This document shows, piece by piece, positions 1 to 8,954 of a stretch of DNA of 64,000 nucleotides. The DNA lies in NCBI RefSeq assembly GCF_004362215.1, contig NZ_SNWR01000001.1:372001-436000 (forward strand), read 5' to 3'. The notes beneath the pieces are model-generated. The model ran no database searches and was not told the origin of the DNA. It saw only the letters and a program-made list of their open reading frames with translations. Each line of letters starts with the position of its first letter. The first letter of the stretch is position 1. The translations under genes were made by a program, and so were the position numbers. The stretch is from Paractinoplanes brasiliensis (GTDB lineage Bacteria > Actinomycetota > Actinomycetes > Mycobacteriales > Micromonosporaceae).

Positions 1-456
1 GAGGATGTCGGCCAGCAGCACCGCCGCCTCGTTGGTCACCTGCTCCGGCAACTTGTACGTGGACAGGTCCGCGAACGGAATCCGGGCCAGCTCCGACTGC
101 ACCCCGTCGACGAGGTGGCCGAGAATCCAGCCGCCACCGTTGCGGCACTGTCCGTAGGCGCCCTGGCGGCAATAGGAGCAGATGCCGCACGCGGAAATGC
201 ATGAAGCCAGAACGCTGTCCCCCACCGCGAGCCCCGAAACCCCGTCGCCGATCTCGACGACCGTTCCCACGGCCTCGTGGCCGAGCACTCGTCCGGGTTC
301 GACCTCGGGCACGTCACCGCCGAGGATGTGCAGGTCGGTGCCGCAGATGGTGACCGCGTCGACCCGGATGATCGCGTCACGTGGGTCCTGGATGATCGGG
401 TCGGGAATCTCGGTCCACGAGCGCACTCCCGGACCGCCGTAAACAAGTCCTTTCAT
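1..456 (-). CDS. Zinc-dependent alcohol dehydrogenase, C-terminal part beyond window
   Basis: The product is the N-terminal 152 residues of a medium-chain zinc alcohol dehydrogenase. It starts MKGLVYGGPG and carries the catalytic-zinc start ICGTDLHIL, then GHEAVGTVVEIG. A structural-zinc loop with four cysteines follows (CISACGICSYCRQGAYGQC). The family oxidises alcohols or reduces aldehydes with NAD(P). The gene runs off the left edge, so the Rossmann domain is not seen. ATG 456 is chosen because GGAAAGGAG lies 6 nt upstream; an in-frame ATG at 462 would abut that site. The gene diverges from ppdK across a DosR-like palindrome, which suggests shared control with the fermentative genes, for example in aldehyde/alcohol redox balance. 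Confidence 0.9.
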   Translation of the reverse strand, partial: MKGLVYGGPGVRSWTEIPDPIIQDPRDAIIRVDAVTICGTDLHILGGDVPEVEPGRVLGHEAVGTVVEIGDGVSGLAVGDSVLASCISACGICSYCRQGAYGQCRNGGGWILGHLVDGVQSELARIPFADLSTYKLPEQVTNEAAVLLADIL

Positions 457-508
457 GACCATCTCCTTTCCTTCCCTCCACGGTCGGCCCGGCGGGACAC
501 AGCGGGTA

Positions 509-522
509 GGGACCTCCGGCCC
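509..522. promoter_or_regulatory. DosR-like operator between adh and ppdK
   Basis: The core GGGAC-CTCC-GGCCC sits inside a longer imperfect palindrome, GTAGGGACCTCCGGCCCTAC (506-525). It lies 59 nt before ppdK and 52 nt before adh, so it could serve both divergent genes. It resembles the mycobacterial DosR consensus (GGGAC-N4-GTCCC). Confidence 0.7.
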
Positions 523-581
523 TACAGTGCGGGTCCTCGGCAGGGCTACCAACGAGGAGAGAGGAAAGGGGTGCGTTCCGG

Positions 582-3239
582 ATGACCAGATATGTGTACG
601 ACTTCGTGGAGGGGAACAAGGACCTCAAGGATCTGCTCGGTGGCAAGGGCGCCAACCTGGCCGAGATGACCCGGATGGGTCTGCCCGTGCCGCCCGGCTT
701 CACGGTGACGACGGAAGCGTGCCGCGAGTACTTGCACACCGGCTCGATGCCGAGCGGCCTGCTCGGCGAGGTCGAGCATCATCTGCGGATGGTCGAGAAC
801 CAGCTGGGCAAGGCGTTCGGCGACGGGGAGGACCCGCTGCTGCTGTCGGTGCGCTCGGGCGCGAAGTTCTCGATGCCGGGCATGATGGAGACGATTCTCG
901 ACATCGGGCTGAACGACGTCAGCGTGACTGGTCTGGCCCGGCGCAGCGAGAACGAGCGGTTCGCCTGGGACTCCTACCGCCGTTTGATCCAGATGTTCGG
1001 CAAGACGGTGTTCGACGTGCCGGGCGAGGAGTTCGAAACCGAGCTCGCGCACGCCCGCGACGCCGCCGGTGTTCGTAGCGACGCGGAGCTCGACGCCGGG
1101 CAGTTGCAGGATCTCGTCAACGCCTACAAGAAGGTCTTCCACGCCGCCACCGGACGCGACTTCCCGCAGTCACCTCACGAGCAGCTCTTCCTGGCCATCG
1201 GCGCGGTGTTCCGGTCGTGGAACGCCGAACGGGCCCGGATCTACCGGCGCAAGGAACGCATCCCGCAGGATCTGGGAACCGCGGTCAACGTCATGGCCAT
1301 GGTTTTCGGCAACCGTGGCGCCCGCTCCGGCACCGGCGTCGCTTTCACGCGTGACCCGGCGACCGGCCGGCGCGGTGTCTATGGTGACTATCTGCAGAAC
1401 GCGCAGGGCGAGGACGTCGTGGCCGGCATCCGCAACACCGTCGGTCTGGCCGATCTCGAGGCTCTCGACCCGGGTAGTTACCGGGAGCTGCTGTCGATCA
1501 TGCAGCGGCTCGAGCAGCGTTACCGCGATCTGTGCGACATCGAGTTCACGATCGAGAACGGCAAGCTGTGGATGCTGCAGACGCGGGTCGGCAAGCGCAC
1601 CCCCGCCGCGGCCTTCGTCATCGCGGCCCAGCTGGTCGACGAGGGCACCATCACGTTGGACGAGGCGCTGCAGCGGGTCTCCGGTGAGCAGCTGGCTCAG
1701 CTGATGTTCCCCAGCTTCGACGAGTCCGCCGCTCCCGAGCCGCTGACCACCGGCGTGGCCGCTTCCCCGGGCGCGGCCGTGGGCGCCATCGTCTTCGACA
1801 ACGCCGAAGCAGCCGCCGCGACAGGCCCCGTCATCCTGGTGCGCCGTGAGACCAACCCCGACGACCTGCCCGGCATGATCGCCGCTCAGGGCATCCTGAC
1901 CAGTCGCGGCGGCAAGACGTCGCATGCGGCGGTCGTCGCCCGCGGCATGGGCAAGACCTGCGTCTGCGGCGCCGAGGAGGTGCTCGTCGGCGACAACACG
2001 CTCAGCGTGAACGGCACGACCTTGCGGGCCGGCGACATCATCTCGATCGACGGCACGACCGGCCGTGTCTACGCCGGATCGGTGCCGGTGAGCCCGTCCA
2101 AGGTCGTCCGGTACTTCGAGGGCGAGCTGACCGCGCACGGCGACCCGCTGCTGGCCGCGGTCGAACGCCTGATGATCCATGCCGATCACGTCGCGACACT
2201 CGGGGTGCACGCCAACGCCGACACCGGCGCCGACGCCGCCCGGGCCCGTCGTTTCGGCGCCACCGGCGTGGGGCTCTGCCGCACCGAGCACATGTTCCTC
2301 GGCGACCGGCGCGTCCTGGTCGAGCGGCTGATCCTGGCCGGGAACGCGGCGGAACGCGACGAGGCGCTCGCCGCCCTGCTGCCGCTGCAGCGGGCCGACT
2401 TCGAGGAGTTGTTCGCCGCGATGGACGGCCTGCCGGTGACGATCCGCCTGATCGACCCGCCGCTGCACGAGTTCCTGCCCCCGCTCGAGGAATTGACCGC
2501 CCGCGTCGCGAGGGCCGAGGCGCTCGGCAAGGACCCCGGTCACGACGGCGCCTTGCTGAGCGCCGTCCGCCGCATGCACGAGGCCAACCCGATGCTCGGT
2601 CTGCGGGGAGTGCGCCTCGGGCTGGTCATCCCCGGGCTGTTCGCCATGCAGGTCCGGGCCATCGCGCAGGCAGCCGCGGCCCGTGTCGCCGCCGGCGGTG
2701 ATCCCCGGCCCGAGATCATGGTGCCGCTGGTCGGCGCCGTTCAGGAGCTGGAGGCCGTACGTGCGGAGGCCGAGACCGTCCTGGCAAGCGTGCCCGGCGC
2801 GCCGCCCATCCGGATCGGCACGATGATCGAGGTCCCCCGAGCTGCGCTGACCGCCGGCCAGATCGCCGGAGCGGCCGAGTTCTTCTCGTTCGGCACCAAC
2901 GATCTCACTCAGATGACCTGGGGTTTCTCCCGCGACGACGTGGAAAGCGCGTTCTTCGGCCGCTACTTCGACCTGGGCGTGTTCGGAGTCTCCCCGTTCG
3001 AGACGATCGACATCGAGGGCGCCGGCGAGCTGGTCCGCATCGCCGTCACCCGCGGCCGGGCCGCTCGGCCGGACCTGACCGTCGGGGTCTGCGGCGAGCA
3101 CGGCGGCGATCCCGCCTCGGTGCGCTTCTTCCACGACGCCGGCCTCGACTACGTGTCCTGCTCGCCGTTCCGGGTCCCTGTCGCCCGGCTGGAAGCGGGT
3201 CGGGCAAACGTCTCCGCTTCTCACTCCGACAGCAGATGA
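582..3239 (+). CDS. ppdK: Pyruvate, phosphate dikinase
   Basis: At 885 aa this has the usual length for PPDK, which interconverts pyruvate + ATP + Pi and PEP + AMP + PPi. The N-terminal nucleotide domain shows LGGKGANLAEM and SVRSGAKFSMPGMMETILD. The swivelling phospho-histidine domain has GGKTSHAAVVARGMGKTCV with His448. The C-terminal PEP/pyruvate barrel has IGTMIEVPRA and VCGEHGGDP with the acid/base Cys837. A purine-rich RBS precedes ATG 582. In the catabolic direction it recovers ATP from PPi, which suits energy-limited hypoxic cells; the aldolase and phosphoglycerate mutase genes nearby and the operator upstream support that inference. It is followed after 9 nt by a small membrane protein gene, probably in the same operon. 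Confidence 0.97.
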   Translation: MTRYVYDFVEGNKDLKDLLGGKGANLAEMTRMGLPVPPGFTVTTEACREYLHTGSMPSGLLGEVEHHLRMVENQLGKAFGDGEDPLLLSVRSGAKFSMPGMMETILDIGLNDVSVTGLARRSENERFAWDSYRRLIQMFGKTVFDVPGEEFETELAHARDAAGVRSDAELDAGQLQDLVNAYKKVFHAATGRDFPQSPHEQLFLAIGAVFRSWNAERARIYRRKERIPQDLGTAVNVMAMVFGNRGARSGTGVAFTRDPATGRRGVYGDYLQNAQGEDVVAGIRNTVGLADLEALDPGSYRELLSIMQRLEQRYRDLCDIEFTIENGKLWMLQTRVGKRTPAAAFVIAAQLVDEGTITLDEALQRVSGEQLAQLMFPSFDESAAPEPLTTGVAASPGAAVGAIVFDNAEAAAATGPVILVRRETNPDDLPGMIAAQGILTSRGGKTSHAAVVARGMGKTCVCGAEEVLVGDNTLSVNGTTLRAGDIISIDGTTGRVYAGSVPVSPSKVVRYFEGELTAHGDPLLAAVERLMIHADHVATLGVHANADTGADAARARRFGATGVGLCRTEHMFLGDRRVLVERLILAGNAAERDEALAALLPLQRADFEELFAAMDGLPVTIRLIDPPLHEFLPPLEELTARVARAEALGKDPGHDGALLSAVRRMHEANPMLGLRGVRLGLVIPGLFAMQVRAIAQAAAARVAAGGDPRPEIMVPLVGAVQELEAVRAEAETVLASVPGAPPIRIGTMIEVPRAALTAGQIAGAAEFFSFGTNDLTQMTWGFSRDDVESAFFGRYFDLGVFGVSPFETIDIEGAGELVRIAVTRGRAARPDLTVGVCGEHGGDPASVRFFHDAGLDYVSCSPFRVPVARLEAGRANVSASHSDSR

Positions 3240-3248
3240 GGAACCGTC

Positions 3249-3626
3249 ATGAGTACGACGTTGGAGGCCCGGCCCGTCGCCGTCCCCGTGTCCGGTGACG
3301 TCACGGTCGTTCCCGTCCTGGACGGTGAACGGCCGGTCGGCGCCTGGATCGCCGGGTCCGGCACAGCGACCTTCCGGCCTGTCATCGACATCAATCAACT
3401 CGTCGGCACCGTGCTCGGCGGGGCGGCGGTGATCGCCATCGCGCTGGCCGTTGCCGCCGGCCGGCGTCGCTCGGCCGTGGGTGCGGTGACGATGGGACCA
3501 GGGGGCTGGGTCAGCATCAAGGGGGCGCCACGTCCGCCTCTGCGGACGTCCACGCCACGGCCGCTGTGGGCCCGTTTGATCGGCGCCCACCCGGCCGGCC
3601 TCGACAAACCGTGCCGGCGTCGCTGA
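3249..3626 (+). CDS. Small membrane protein of unknown function
   Basis: This 125-aa protein has a hydrophilic N-terminus with VVPVLDGERPVGAW, then one clear membrane segment at about residues 47-70 (QLVGTVLGGAAVIAIALAVAAG). A basic, proline-rich tail follows. I recognise no family. It starts 9 nt after ppdK with GAGGAA upstream, so it is probably co-transcribed with it. It converges on dosR with only 6 nt between stop codons. The basic C-terminus after the helix suggests a cytoplasmic tail. The link to PPDK is by position only. Confidence 0.6.
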   Translation: MSTTLEARPVAVPVSGDVTVVPVLDGERPVGAWIAGSGTATFRPVIDINQLVGTVLGGAAVIAIALAVAAGRRRSAVGAVTMGPGGWVSIKGAPRPPLRTSTPRPLWARLIGAHPAGLDKPCRRR

Positions 3627-3632
3627 GACGCT

Positions 3633-4274
3633 TCAGTGGGGGTGCTCGCCCAGGAGTCTGGTGGCGAGCACCGCCGCTTGGGTGCGCCGCTCGAGTCCCA
3701 GCTTCGTGAGCATGCTGGAGACGTAGTTCTTCACCGTCTTCTCGGCCAGGAACATCCGGGCGGCGATCTCGCGGTTGGTCAGGCCCTCGGCGACGTACTC
3801 GAGGATGCGGCGTTCCTGCTCCGTGAGCGCGGCCAGCTCGCGCGGCTGTTCCACGCCGTTGCGGATGCGCTCGAGCACCCGTGCCGTCACCGCGGGGTCC
3901 AGCAGCGACTGTCCGGCTGCCACCCGCTTGACCGCGTCGAGCAGGTCGGTGCCGCGAATCTGCTTCAGCACGTAACCCGACGCGCCGGCCATGATCGCGG
4001 CAAACAGCGCCTCGTCGTCCTCGTACGAGGTCAGGATCAGCCCCTTGATCGACGAGTCGACCGCCCGCACATCGCGGCACACGTCGATGCCGTTGCCGTC
4101 GGGCAGGCGCGCGTCGAGGATCGCGACGTCGGGCCGCAGCGCGGGGATGCGCCGGGCCGCCTCCTGAGCGGAGCCGGACTCGCCGACCACCTCGATCTCG
4201 CCGCCGGACTGGAGCAGGTCGACAAGGCCGCGGCGCACCACCTCGTGGTCGTCGAGCAGAAAGACCCGAATCAT
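3633..4274 (-). CDS. dosR: DosR/DevR-type hypoxia response regulator (NarL/LuxR family)
   Basis: This 213-aa protein has a receiver domain plus a LuxR-type HTH. It follows M. tuberculosis DosR almost column by column: the N-terminal VFLLDDHEVVRRGLVDLL, phospho-acceptor Asp54 in DARLPDGNGID, Thr82 and Lys104. The recognition-helix region MFLAEKTVKNYVSSMLTKLG contains the Lys and Asn residues that contact the DNA box in mycobacterial DosR. When phosphorylated by DosS/DosT, the mycobacterial protein binds GGGAC-N4-GTCCC palindromes and activates hypoxia genes. No partner histidine kinase lies in this window. Two palindromes lie upstream, so autoregulation is likely. The identity of the family is clear; its target set here is inferred from the operators. 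Confidence 0.95.
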   Translation of the reverse strand: MIRVFLLDDHEVVRRGLVDLLQSGGEIEVVGESGSAQEAARRIPALRPDVAILDARLPDGNGIDVCRDVRAVDSSIKGLILTSYEDDEALFAAIMAGASGYVLKQIRGTDLLDAVKRVAAGQSLLDPAVTARVLERIRNGVEQPRELAALTEQERRILEYVAEGLTNREIAARMFLAEKTVKNYVSSMLTKLGLERRTQAAVLATRLLGEHPH

Positions 4275-4309
4275 CCTTCGTTCCTATCTCCGCCGAAGCC
4301 GTGCGCCCA

Positions 4310-4323
4310 GGGCCGAAGGGCCC
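4310..4323. promoter_or_regulatory. DosR-like operator before dosR
   Basis: The core GGGCC-GAAG-GGCCC has perfect 5-bp arms. It lies 35 nt upstream of the dosR start and suggests autoregulation. Confidence 0.55.
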
Positions 4324-4353
4324 GGCCGCTGTGCCATTGCTCGCCTGCATCGT

Positions 4354-4367
4354 AGGCCCTCCGGCCT
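4354..4367. promoter_or_regulatory. DosR-like operator, dosR/acyl-CoA synthetase divergent region
   Basis: The core AGGCC-CTCC-GGCCT has perfect 5-bp arms. It lies 81 nt before the rightward gene at 4449 and 79 nt before dosR. A further half site, GGGACCTCG, lies just to its right. Confidence 0.5.
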
Positions 4368-4448
4368 GTTGCTGCGGGACCTCGCGCTCTGCCGCGCCGC
4401 CGCAGAGCGATCGACTCTTGGGAGAGGCGGACGGCTCTGGGAGATGAC

Positions 4449-7157
4449 ATGGACCACATGGGGACGGCTCCAGCGGGGACGACGGTTGACGCTCTCACCT
4501 CGGACGGCGGAATTGTCGCGATTCGGCCCGTCCGGCCCGGCGACCGTAATGGACTGGCCGCGATGTTCCGGCACGCGAGCGCGGACAGCCTGCGGCTGCG
4601 GTTCTTCGCGGCGCCGAGCGAGACGTCCCTCGACGCCGAGGTCGAGCGCCTCTGCCGGCCGGAAACCACCCGGCATCTGACGATGCTGGCCGTCGAGGGG
4701 GACGATCTCGTCGGCGTGGCCTCGTGCGAAAGCGGTGACGAGGCGAGTGAAAGGGCCGAATTCTCCCTGTTCGTCGCCGATCAGCACCATGGCCGCGGCA
4801 TCGGCACCCTGCTGCTCGAGCACCTCGCCGCCCGTGCCCGGCGTGCCGGCATTCAGGAGCTGACCGGGGAGATCCTTCCGGCGAATCGGGACATGTTGCG
4901 CGTGGCGCATGACCTGAGCGTTCCGACGTGGACAAGGTTCGACGACGGCATTTTCGACATAGGCCTCGACACGGGCGCCGACGAACGGGCTTACACCGCC
5001 CTGGACCGCCGTGACCGTGTCTCGGAACGGGCCTCGCTGCGGGCGCTGCTGTCGCCGGCCTCGATCGCCGTTGTGGGTGCGGGCCACCGGCCTGGCGGTG
5101 TCGGGCACGAAACGGCATGTGCGCTGCGCGAGTACGGCTTCGGCGGCCCCCTCTACGTCGTCAACCGGAGTGGCGCCCAGGTCGCCGGCCTCGCCGCGCG
5201 CCGACGGGTCGCCGATCTGCCGGCGCCCATCGACCTGCTGGTCGTGGCGGTGCCCGCCGATGACGTGGCCGGTGTGCTCGAGCAGGGCGCACAGATCGGG
5301 GTACGCGCGGCGGTCGTGCTCAGCGCCGGGTTCGGCGAGGCGGGCGAGGAGGGCCGGCAGCTTCAGCATGACCTGGTGCGGCTCGCCCGCCGCCACGGCA
5401 TTCGCCTGGTGGGACCGAACTGCCTCGGCATCGTCAACACCGACCCGCGGGTACGGATGAATGCCAGCTTCGCGCCGTCCGTGCCGGCCTCCGGTGGGCT
5501 GGCGGTCGCGGCCCAGTCCGGCGCGGTCGGCGTTGCTCTGCTCGATGACGCCACCCGCGCCGGCTACGGCATCTCCAGCTTTGTCTCGCTGGGCAACAAG
5601 GCTGACGTCAGCGGCAACGACCTGATCGCGTACTGGTACGACGACCCGGCGACCCAGGCGATCGCCTTGTACCTGGAGTCGTTCGGCAACCCCCGCAAGT
5701 TCGCCCGGACCGTCCGGGCGCTGGGCCGCCGCAAGCCTGTGCTGGCCCTCAAGAGCGGGCGCTCGGCCTCCGGGCGCCGCGCGGGGGCGTCCCATACCGC
5801 AGCCGCCGCCGCGCCCGACGCCACCGTCGATGCCTTGTTCGCGCAGGCCGGCGTGATCCGGCCGGAGGACCTCGGGGAGATGACCGACGCCGCACGCATG
5901 CTCACCGGCCAGCCACTGCCCGCCGGGGAGCGGCTCGTTGTCGTCGGCAACGCGGGTGGCCTCAACGTCCTCGCGTCCGACGCGGCTGAGGCCGCCGGTC
6001 TCACGGTCCCGGCGCTGAGCGCGAGGCTGCGTGAGCGTCTGCAAGCGGTCACCAAGGGCGCCGCGTCCACCGACAACCCGATCGATCTCGGCGCCGGAGC
6101 CCCGGCCGCCGCCTTCGCCGCGGCCGCCGAGGCGGTGGCCGGCAGCGGTGAGGCGGACATGCTGCTGCTGGTCGTGATCGGCACCCGATCCAACGACCCG
6201 GCCGGGATCGTGCGGGCCCTCGGTGAGGTCGTCGACCGTTATCCGGCTCTGACCGCTGCCGCCGTCGTGGTCGGAGCCGGCGAACTCGCTGACCGGCTGG
6301 GAAAGCGCGGCGCTCCGGTTTACGGACTGCCCGAACGAGCCGTGCGTGCGTTGTCGGCCGCTTCCAGGTATGCCGCGTGGCGCCGGGAGCCGCTGGGAGC
6401 GCGGCCCCGCCTGACGGGTGTGCGGGAAACTCGGGCGCGTGCCGCGGTCGGCGAGGGGCTGACGGCTGGAGCAGGGTGGCAGCCGTTCGAGCGCACGGCC
6501 GCGATCCTGACCGCGTACGGGATCGCTCTGGAGCCGGCGGCAACGGCGATGACCGCCGAGGAGGCGACGGAAGCAGCGGAACGGATCGGTTGTCCCGTGG
6601 TGGTGAAGTCCGCCGACCCCGACCTGGTGCACAAGACCGACGTGGGTGGGGTGCGTGTCGGCCTCACCGGCCCGGACGAGGTCCGGGGGGCTTTCGACCA
6701 GGTGGCGGCGGTGGGCCGTCCCGGCTCCGGCGTGCTCGTGCAGAAGCAGATCACCGAGCCGGTGGAACTGGTCGCCGGAGTGGCGCACGACCCGTTGTTC
6801 GGCTCCGTGGTCCTCCTCGGGCTCGGTGGTGTCCACACCGACATCCTGGGCGACACCGCGTTGCGCCTGGTGCCCATGACCGACCTCGACGCCGGCCGGA
6901 TGTGGCGCGGCCTGCGTGGCGCGCCCCTGCTCACCGGTTACCGCGGGTCCGCCGCCGTCGACACCGCGGCGCTCGAGGAGTTCCTGCTACGGGTCGGCCG
7001 TCTGGCCGAGGACTTCCCCGAGATCGCCGAGCTTGACCTCAATCCGGTTCTCGCCGGACCCGGCGGTGTGGTCGCGGTGGACGCCAAGCTGCGCCTTGCC
7101 CCGATCGGCGCCGAACCGGACTCCGCCCTGCGCGTTCTGCGTGCAGCCGACGCCTGA
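4449..7157 (+). CDS. GNAT acetyltransferase fused to NDP-forming acyl-CoA synthetase (PatA-like)
   Basis: This 902-aa protein begins with a GNAT domain (about residues 10-165; acetyl-CoA loop HHGRGIGTLLLEHLAA). A CoA-binding Rossmann domain (about 195-310) and a succinyl-CoA-ligase-like region follow; the latter keeps the phospho-histidine His449 in GASHTAAAAA. The C-terminal ATP-grasp domain has CPVVVKSADPDLVHKTDVGG. The GNAT-first architecture matches the Streptomyces PatA protein acetyltransferases, which modify metabolic enzymes such as acetyl-CoA synthetase. Because His449 and the ATP-grasp domain are kept, acyl-CoA/ATP chemistry is also possible. GGGAG lies 7 nt before ATG 4449. It heads an operon with two USP genes. 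Two reduced paralogues lie at 24.7 kb and 41.0 kb. Confidence 0.9.
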   Translation: MDHMGTAPAGTTVDALTSDGGIVAIRPVRPGDRNGLAAMFRHASADSLRLRFFAAPSETSLDAEVERLCRPETTRHLTMLAVEGDDLVGVASCESGDEASERAEFSLFVADQHHGRGIGTLLLEHLAARARRAGIQELTGEILPANRDMLRVAHDLSVPTWTRFDDGIFDIGLDTGADERAYTALDRRDRVSERASLRALLSPASIAVVGAGHRPGGVGHETACALREYGFGGPLYVVNRSGAQVAGLAARRRVADLPAPIDLLVVAVPADDVAGVLEQGAQIGVRAAVVLSAGFGEAGEEGRQLQHDLVRLARRHGIRLVGPNCLGIVNTDPRVRMNASFAPSVPASGGLAVAAQSGAVGVALLDDATRAGYGISSFVSLGNKADVSGNDLIAYWYDDPATQAIALYLESFGNPRKFARTVRALGRRKPVLALKSGRSASGRRAGASHTAAAAAPDATVDALFAQAGVIRPEDLGEMTDAARMLTGQPLPAGERLVVVGNAGGLNVLASDAAEAAGLTVPALSARLRERLQAVTKGAASTDNPIDLGAGAPAAAFAAAAEAVAGSGEADMLLLVVIGTRSNDPAGIVRALGEVVDRYPALTAAAVVVGAGELADRLGKRGAPVYGLPERAVRALSAASRYAAWRREPLGARPRLTGVRETRARAAVGEGLTAGAGWQPFERTAAILTAYGIALEPAATAMTAEEATEAAERIGCPVVVKSADPDLVHKTDVGGVRVGLTGPDEVRGAFDQVAAVGRPGSGVLVQKQITEPVELVAGVAHDPLFGSVVLLGLGGVHTDILGDTALRLVPMTDLDAGRMWRGLRGAPLLTGYRGSAAVDTAALEEFLLRVGRLAEDFPEIAELDLNPVLAGPGGVVAVDAKLRLAPIGAEPDSALRVLRAADA

Positions 7158-7168
7158 AGGAGGCCGTC

Positions 7169-8035
7169 ATGTCCACAGAGAAAATCGTCGTCGGCTACGA
7201 CCGTTCGCCGCAGGCGCGCAAAGCCGCGGCCTGGGCGCTTGACGAGGCAACCCGCACCGGCGCGGTCGTCGAGTTCTTCCACGCCTACGAATGGCCGCAC
7301 TGGGCGCCGGCCGTGTCGATGGTGCCGCCGGTCGCCGTCCTGCCCGCGGAACAGATCCGGCGCGACATGGACAACTCACTTCGTGACGCAGTCGCCTCCG
7401 CCGCCAGGACACACCCCGGCGTGACCACGACAACCAGCGTCGCGGATGCGGGCGCCGCGCTCACCCTGATCGACCGTTCCCGGCACGCGCAACTCATTGT
7501 GCTGGGCAACCACGGGTACAGCGCCGTCGCGGGGCTCTTGGGCTCGGTCAGCGTCGCGGTCAGCGCGCACGCCTACTGCCCGGTCGTCATCGTCCGGGGC
7601 GACGCAGCACGGCAAGGTCCCGTAGTGGCCAGCATTGACGATTCACCGTCCTCACACGCCGTGCTGGGCTTCGCGTTCGAGAAGGCCGCGACAGGGGGCA
7701 CGCCGCTGGTGGTGATCCGGGCATGGCCGCCGACCGCTGGGGTACGGGACGATCCGCTGTTCGCCGAGGGGAAGGTGCCGATCGGCATCCGCCACCCGTT
7801 CGACGAACTCATCAGAGGCTGGCACGCGAAGTATCCGCAGGTCGACGTGACGGCACAAGCCGTGCTGGAGCACCCGGCGGCAACGCTCACCGAGGCCAGT
7901 ACGACCGGCCGGCTGCTTGTCATCGGCACGCACGGCCGCGGTGTGCTGCGTGGCCTGCTGCTCGGCTCGGTGAGCCAGCATCTGCTGCGGCATGCCTCCT
8001 GCCCGGTGGCTGTCGTGCGTGAGACGGCGAGGTGA
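7169..8035 (+). CDS. Universal stress protein, two USP domains
   Basis: This 288-aa tandem UspA protein begins MSTEKIVVGYDRSPQARKAAAWALDEA. Domain 1 ends in a nucleotide-binding loop that lacks the usual second glycine run (LGNHGYSAVAGLLGSVS). Domain 2 has a canonical loop, IGTHGRGVLRGLLLGSVSQHLL. Such USPs bind ATP and are the most numerous class in DosR regulons. It lies 11 nt after the acyl-CoA synthetase gene with AAGGAGG ahead of the ATG, so it is in the same operon. Its place beside a GNAT protein recalls mycobacterial USPs acetylated by cAMP-dependent acetyltransferases; that link is an inference. Confidence 0.93.
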   Translation: MSTEKIVVGYDRSPQARKAAAWALDEATRTGAVVEFFHAYEWPHWAPAVSMVPPVAVLPAEQIRRDMDNSLRDAVASAARTHPGVTTTTSVADAGAALTLIDRSRHAQLIVLGNHGYSAVAGLLGSVSVAVSAHAYCPVVIVRGDAARQGPVVASIDDSPSSHAVLGFAFEKAATGGTPLVVIRAWPPTAGVRDDPLFAEGKVPIGIRHPFDELIRGWHAKYPQVDVTAQAVLEHPAATLTEASTTGRLLVIGTHGRGVLRGLLLGSVSQHLLRHASCPVAVVRETAR

Positions 8036-8041
8036 CCAGAC

Positions 8042-8863
8042 ATGAACACATTGATCAAGCGCTGGGTACTGGCCGGGATCGACGGCGCCGACCCGGGTGG
8101 TCATGCCGTCGACTGGGCGGCACGCGAGGCCTGGCGCCGCCGCCTGCCGCTGCGGATCGTGCACGTGCTCGAGTGGCGGCCGGTGGAGACCGGCGAGGCC
8201 GGCAAGACCTATGTCGAGATGGCCTGGACACGGGCGAACGCCCTGACCGGCGAAGCCTCACGCCGAGCCGGTGAGATCGCACCCGGCATCGAGGTACGGG
8301 CGGAAACGGTGCTCGGTGAGCCGGCAGGCCGCCTGCTCGAGCTGGCCCGCGACGCGGAGCTCGCCGTGCTGGGGCACCGCGGACGAGGCGGATTCGCCGG
8401 CCTTCGCCTGGGGTCGGTCAGCGAGCGGGTCGCCGAGCACGCCCCTTGCCCGGTGGTGGTGCTGAGGGCGTCCCTCGACAGGGAGGGGCCGATCATCGCC
8501 GGCGTGGATGCCTCACCGTCGGCAGACGACGTGCTGAGCAGCGCGTTCGAAATGGCGAGCGGACAGGGCCGCGGGCTCGTGGTGATCCACTCTGTCGGTG
8601 ACACCGCCGGCGAGCCGGCCGATCTCGAACAGCGAATCACACGGTGGCAGGTGAAACATCCGCAGGTGCCCGTCGAGATCCGGATGACGAGCCACACCGC
8701 CCGGGACGCATTGACCGAGGCATCGAGTTCCGGGCGCCTCGTGGTTGTCGGCAGTCGCGGTCACGGTCTCCTGCACGCCGCGCTGCTGGGCTCCACCGGT
8801 CTGCACCTCCTGCGCCATGCGGCCTGCCCGGTGCTCGTGGCCCGGCCGGTGAGCCCCCGCTGA
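8042..8863 (+). CDS. Universal stress protein, two USP domains
   Basis: This 273-aa protein has two UspA domains, each with a good nucleotide loop: LGHRGRGGFAGLRLGSVSERV and VGSRGHGLLHAALLGSTGLHLL. It begins 6 nt after the preceding USP and is the third gene of the 4449-8863 operon. It is closely related to the USPs at 10339 and 12553, which share the ending LLRHAACPVLVARP. A cytoplasmic ATP-binding stress role is known for the family; the partner is unknown. Confidence 0.93.
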   Translation: MNTLIKRWVLAGIDGADPGGHAVDWAAREAWRRRLPLRIVHVLEWRPVETGEAGKTYVEMAWTRANALTGEASRRAGEIAPGIEVRAETVLGEPAGRLLELARDAELAVLGHRGRGGFAGLRLGSVSERVAEHAPCPVVVLRASLDREGPIIAGVDASPSADDVLSSAFEMASGQGRGLVVIHSVGDTAGEPADLEQRITRWQVKHPQVPVEIRMTSHTARDALTEASSSGRLVVVGSRGHGLLHAALLGSTGLHLLRHAACPVLVARPVSPR

Positions 8864-8888
8864 CGGTGGTCGCCCGACCGTTGCCGGA

Positions 8889-8902
8889 AGGCCGTCCGGC
8901 CC
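8889..8902. promoter_or_regulatory. DosR-like operator before the aldolase gene
   Basis: The core AGGCC-GTCC-GGCCC lies 52 nt upstream of the ATG at 8955. It would give the aldolase gene its own promoter, separate from the USP operon. Confidence 0.5.
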
Positions 8903-8954
8903 TGGCCGGGCGGCCGTCGCGCGGGCAGCGTGGGTGCAAAGAAGGGAGACCACC

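Noticed and set aside
4284..6836. 850-codon leftward frame opposite the acyl-CoA synthetase
   Set aside because: There is no recognisable domain; the + strand shows GNAT, CoA-binding and ATP-grasp motifs throughout.
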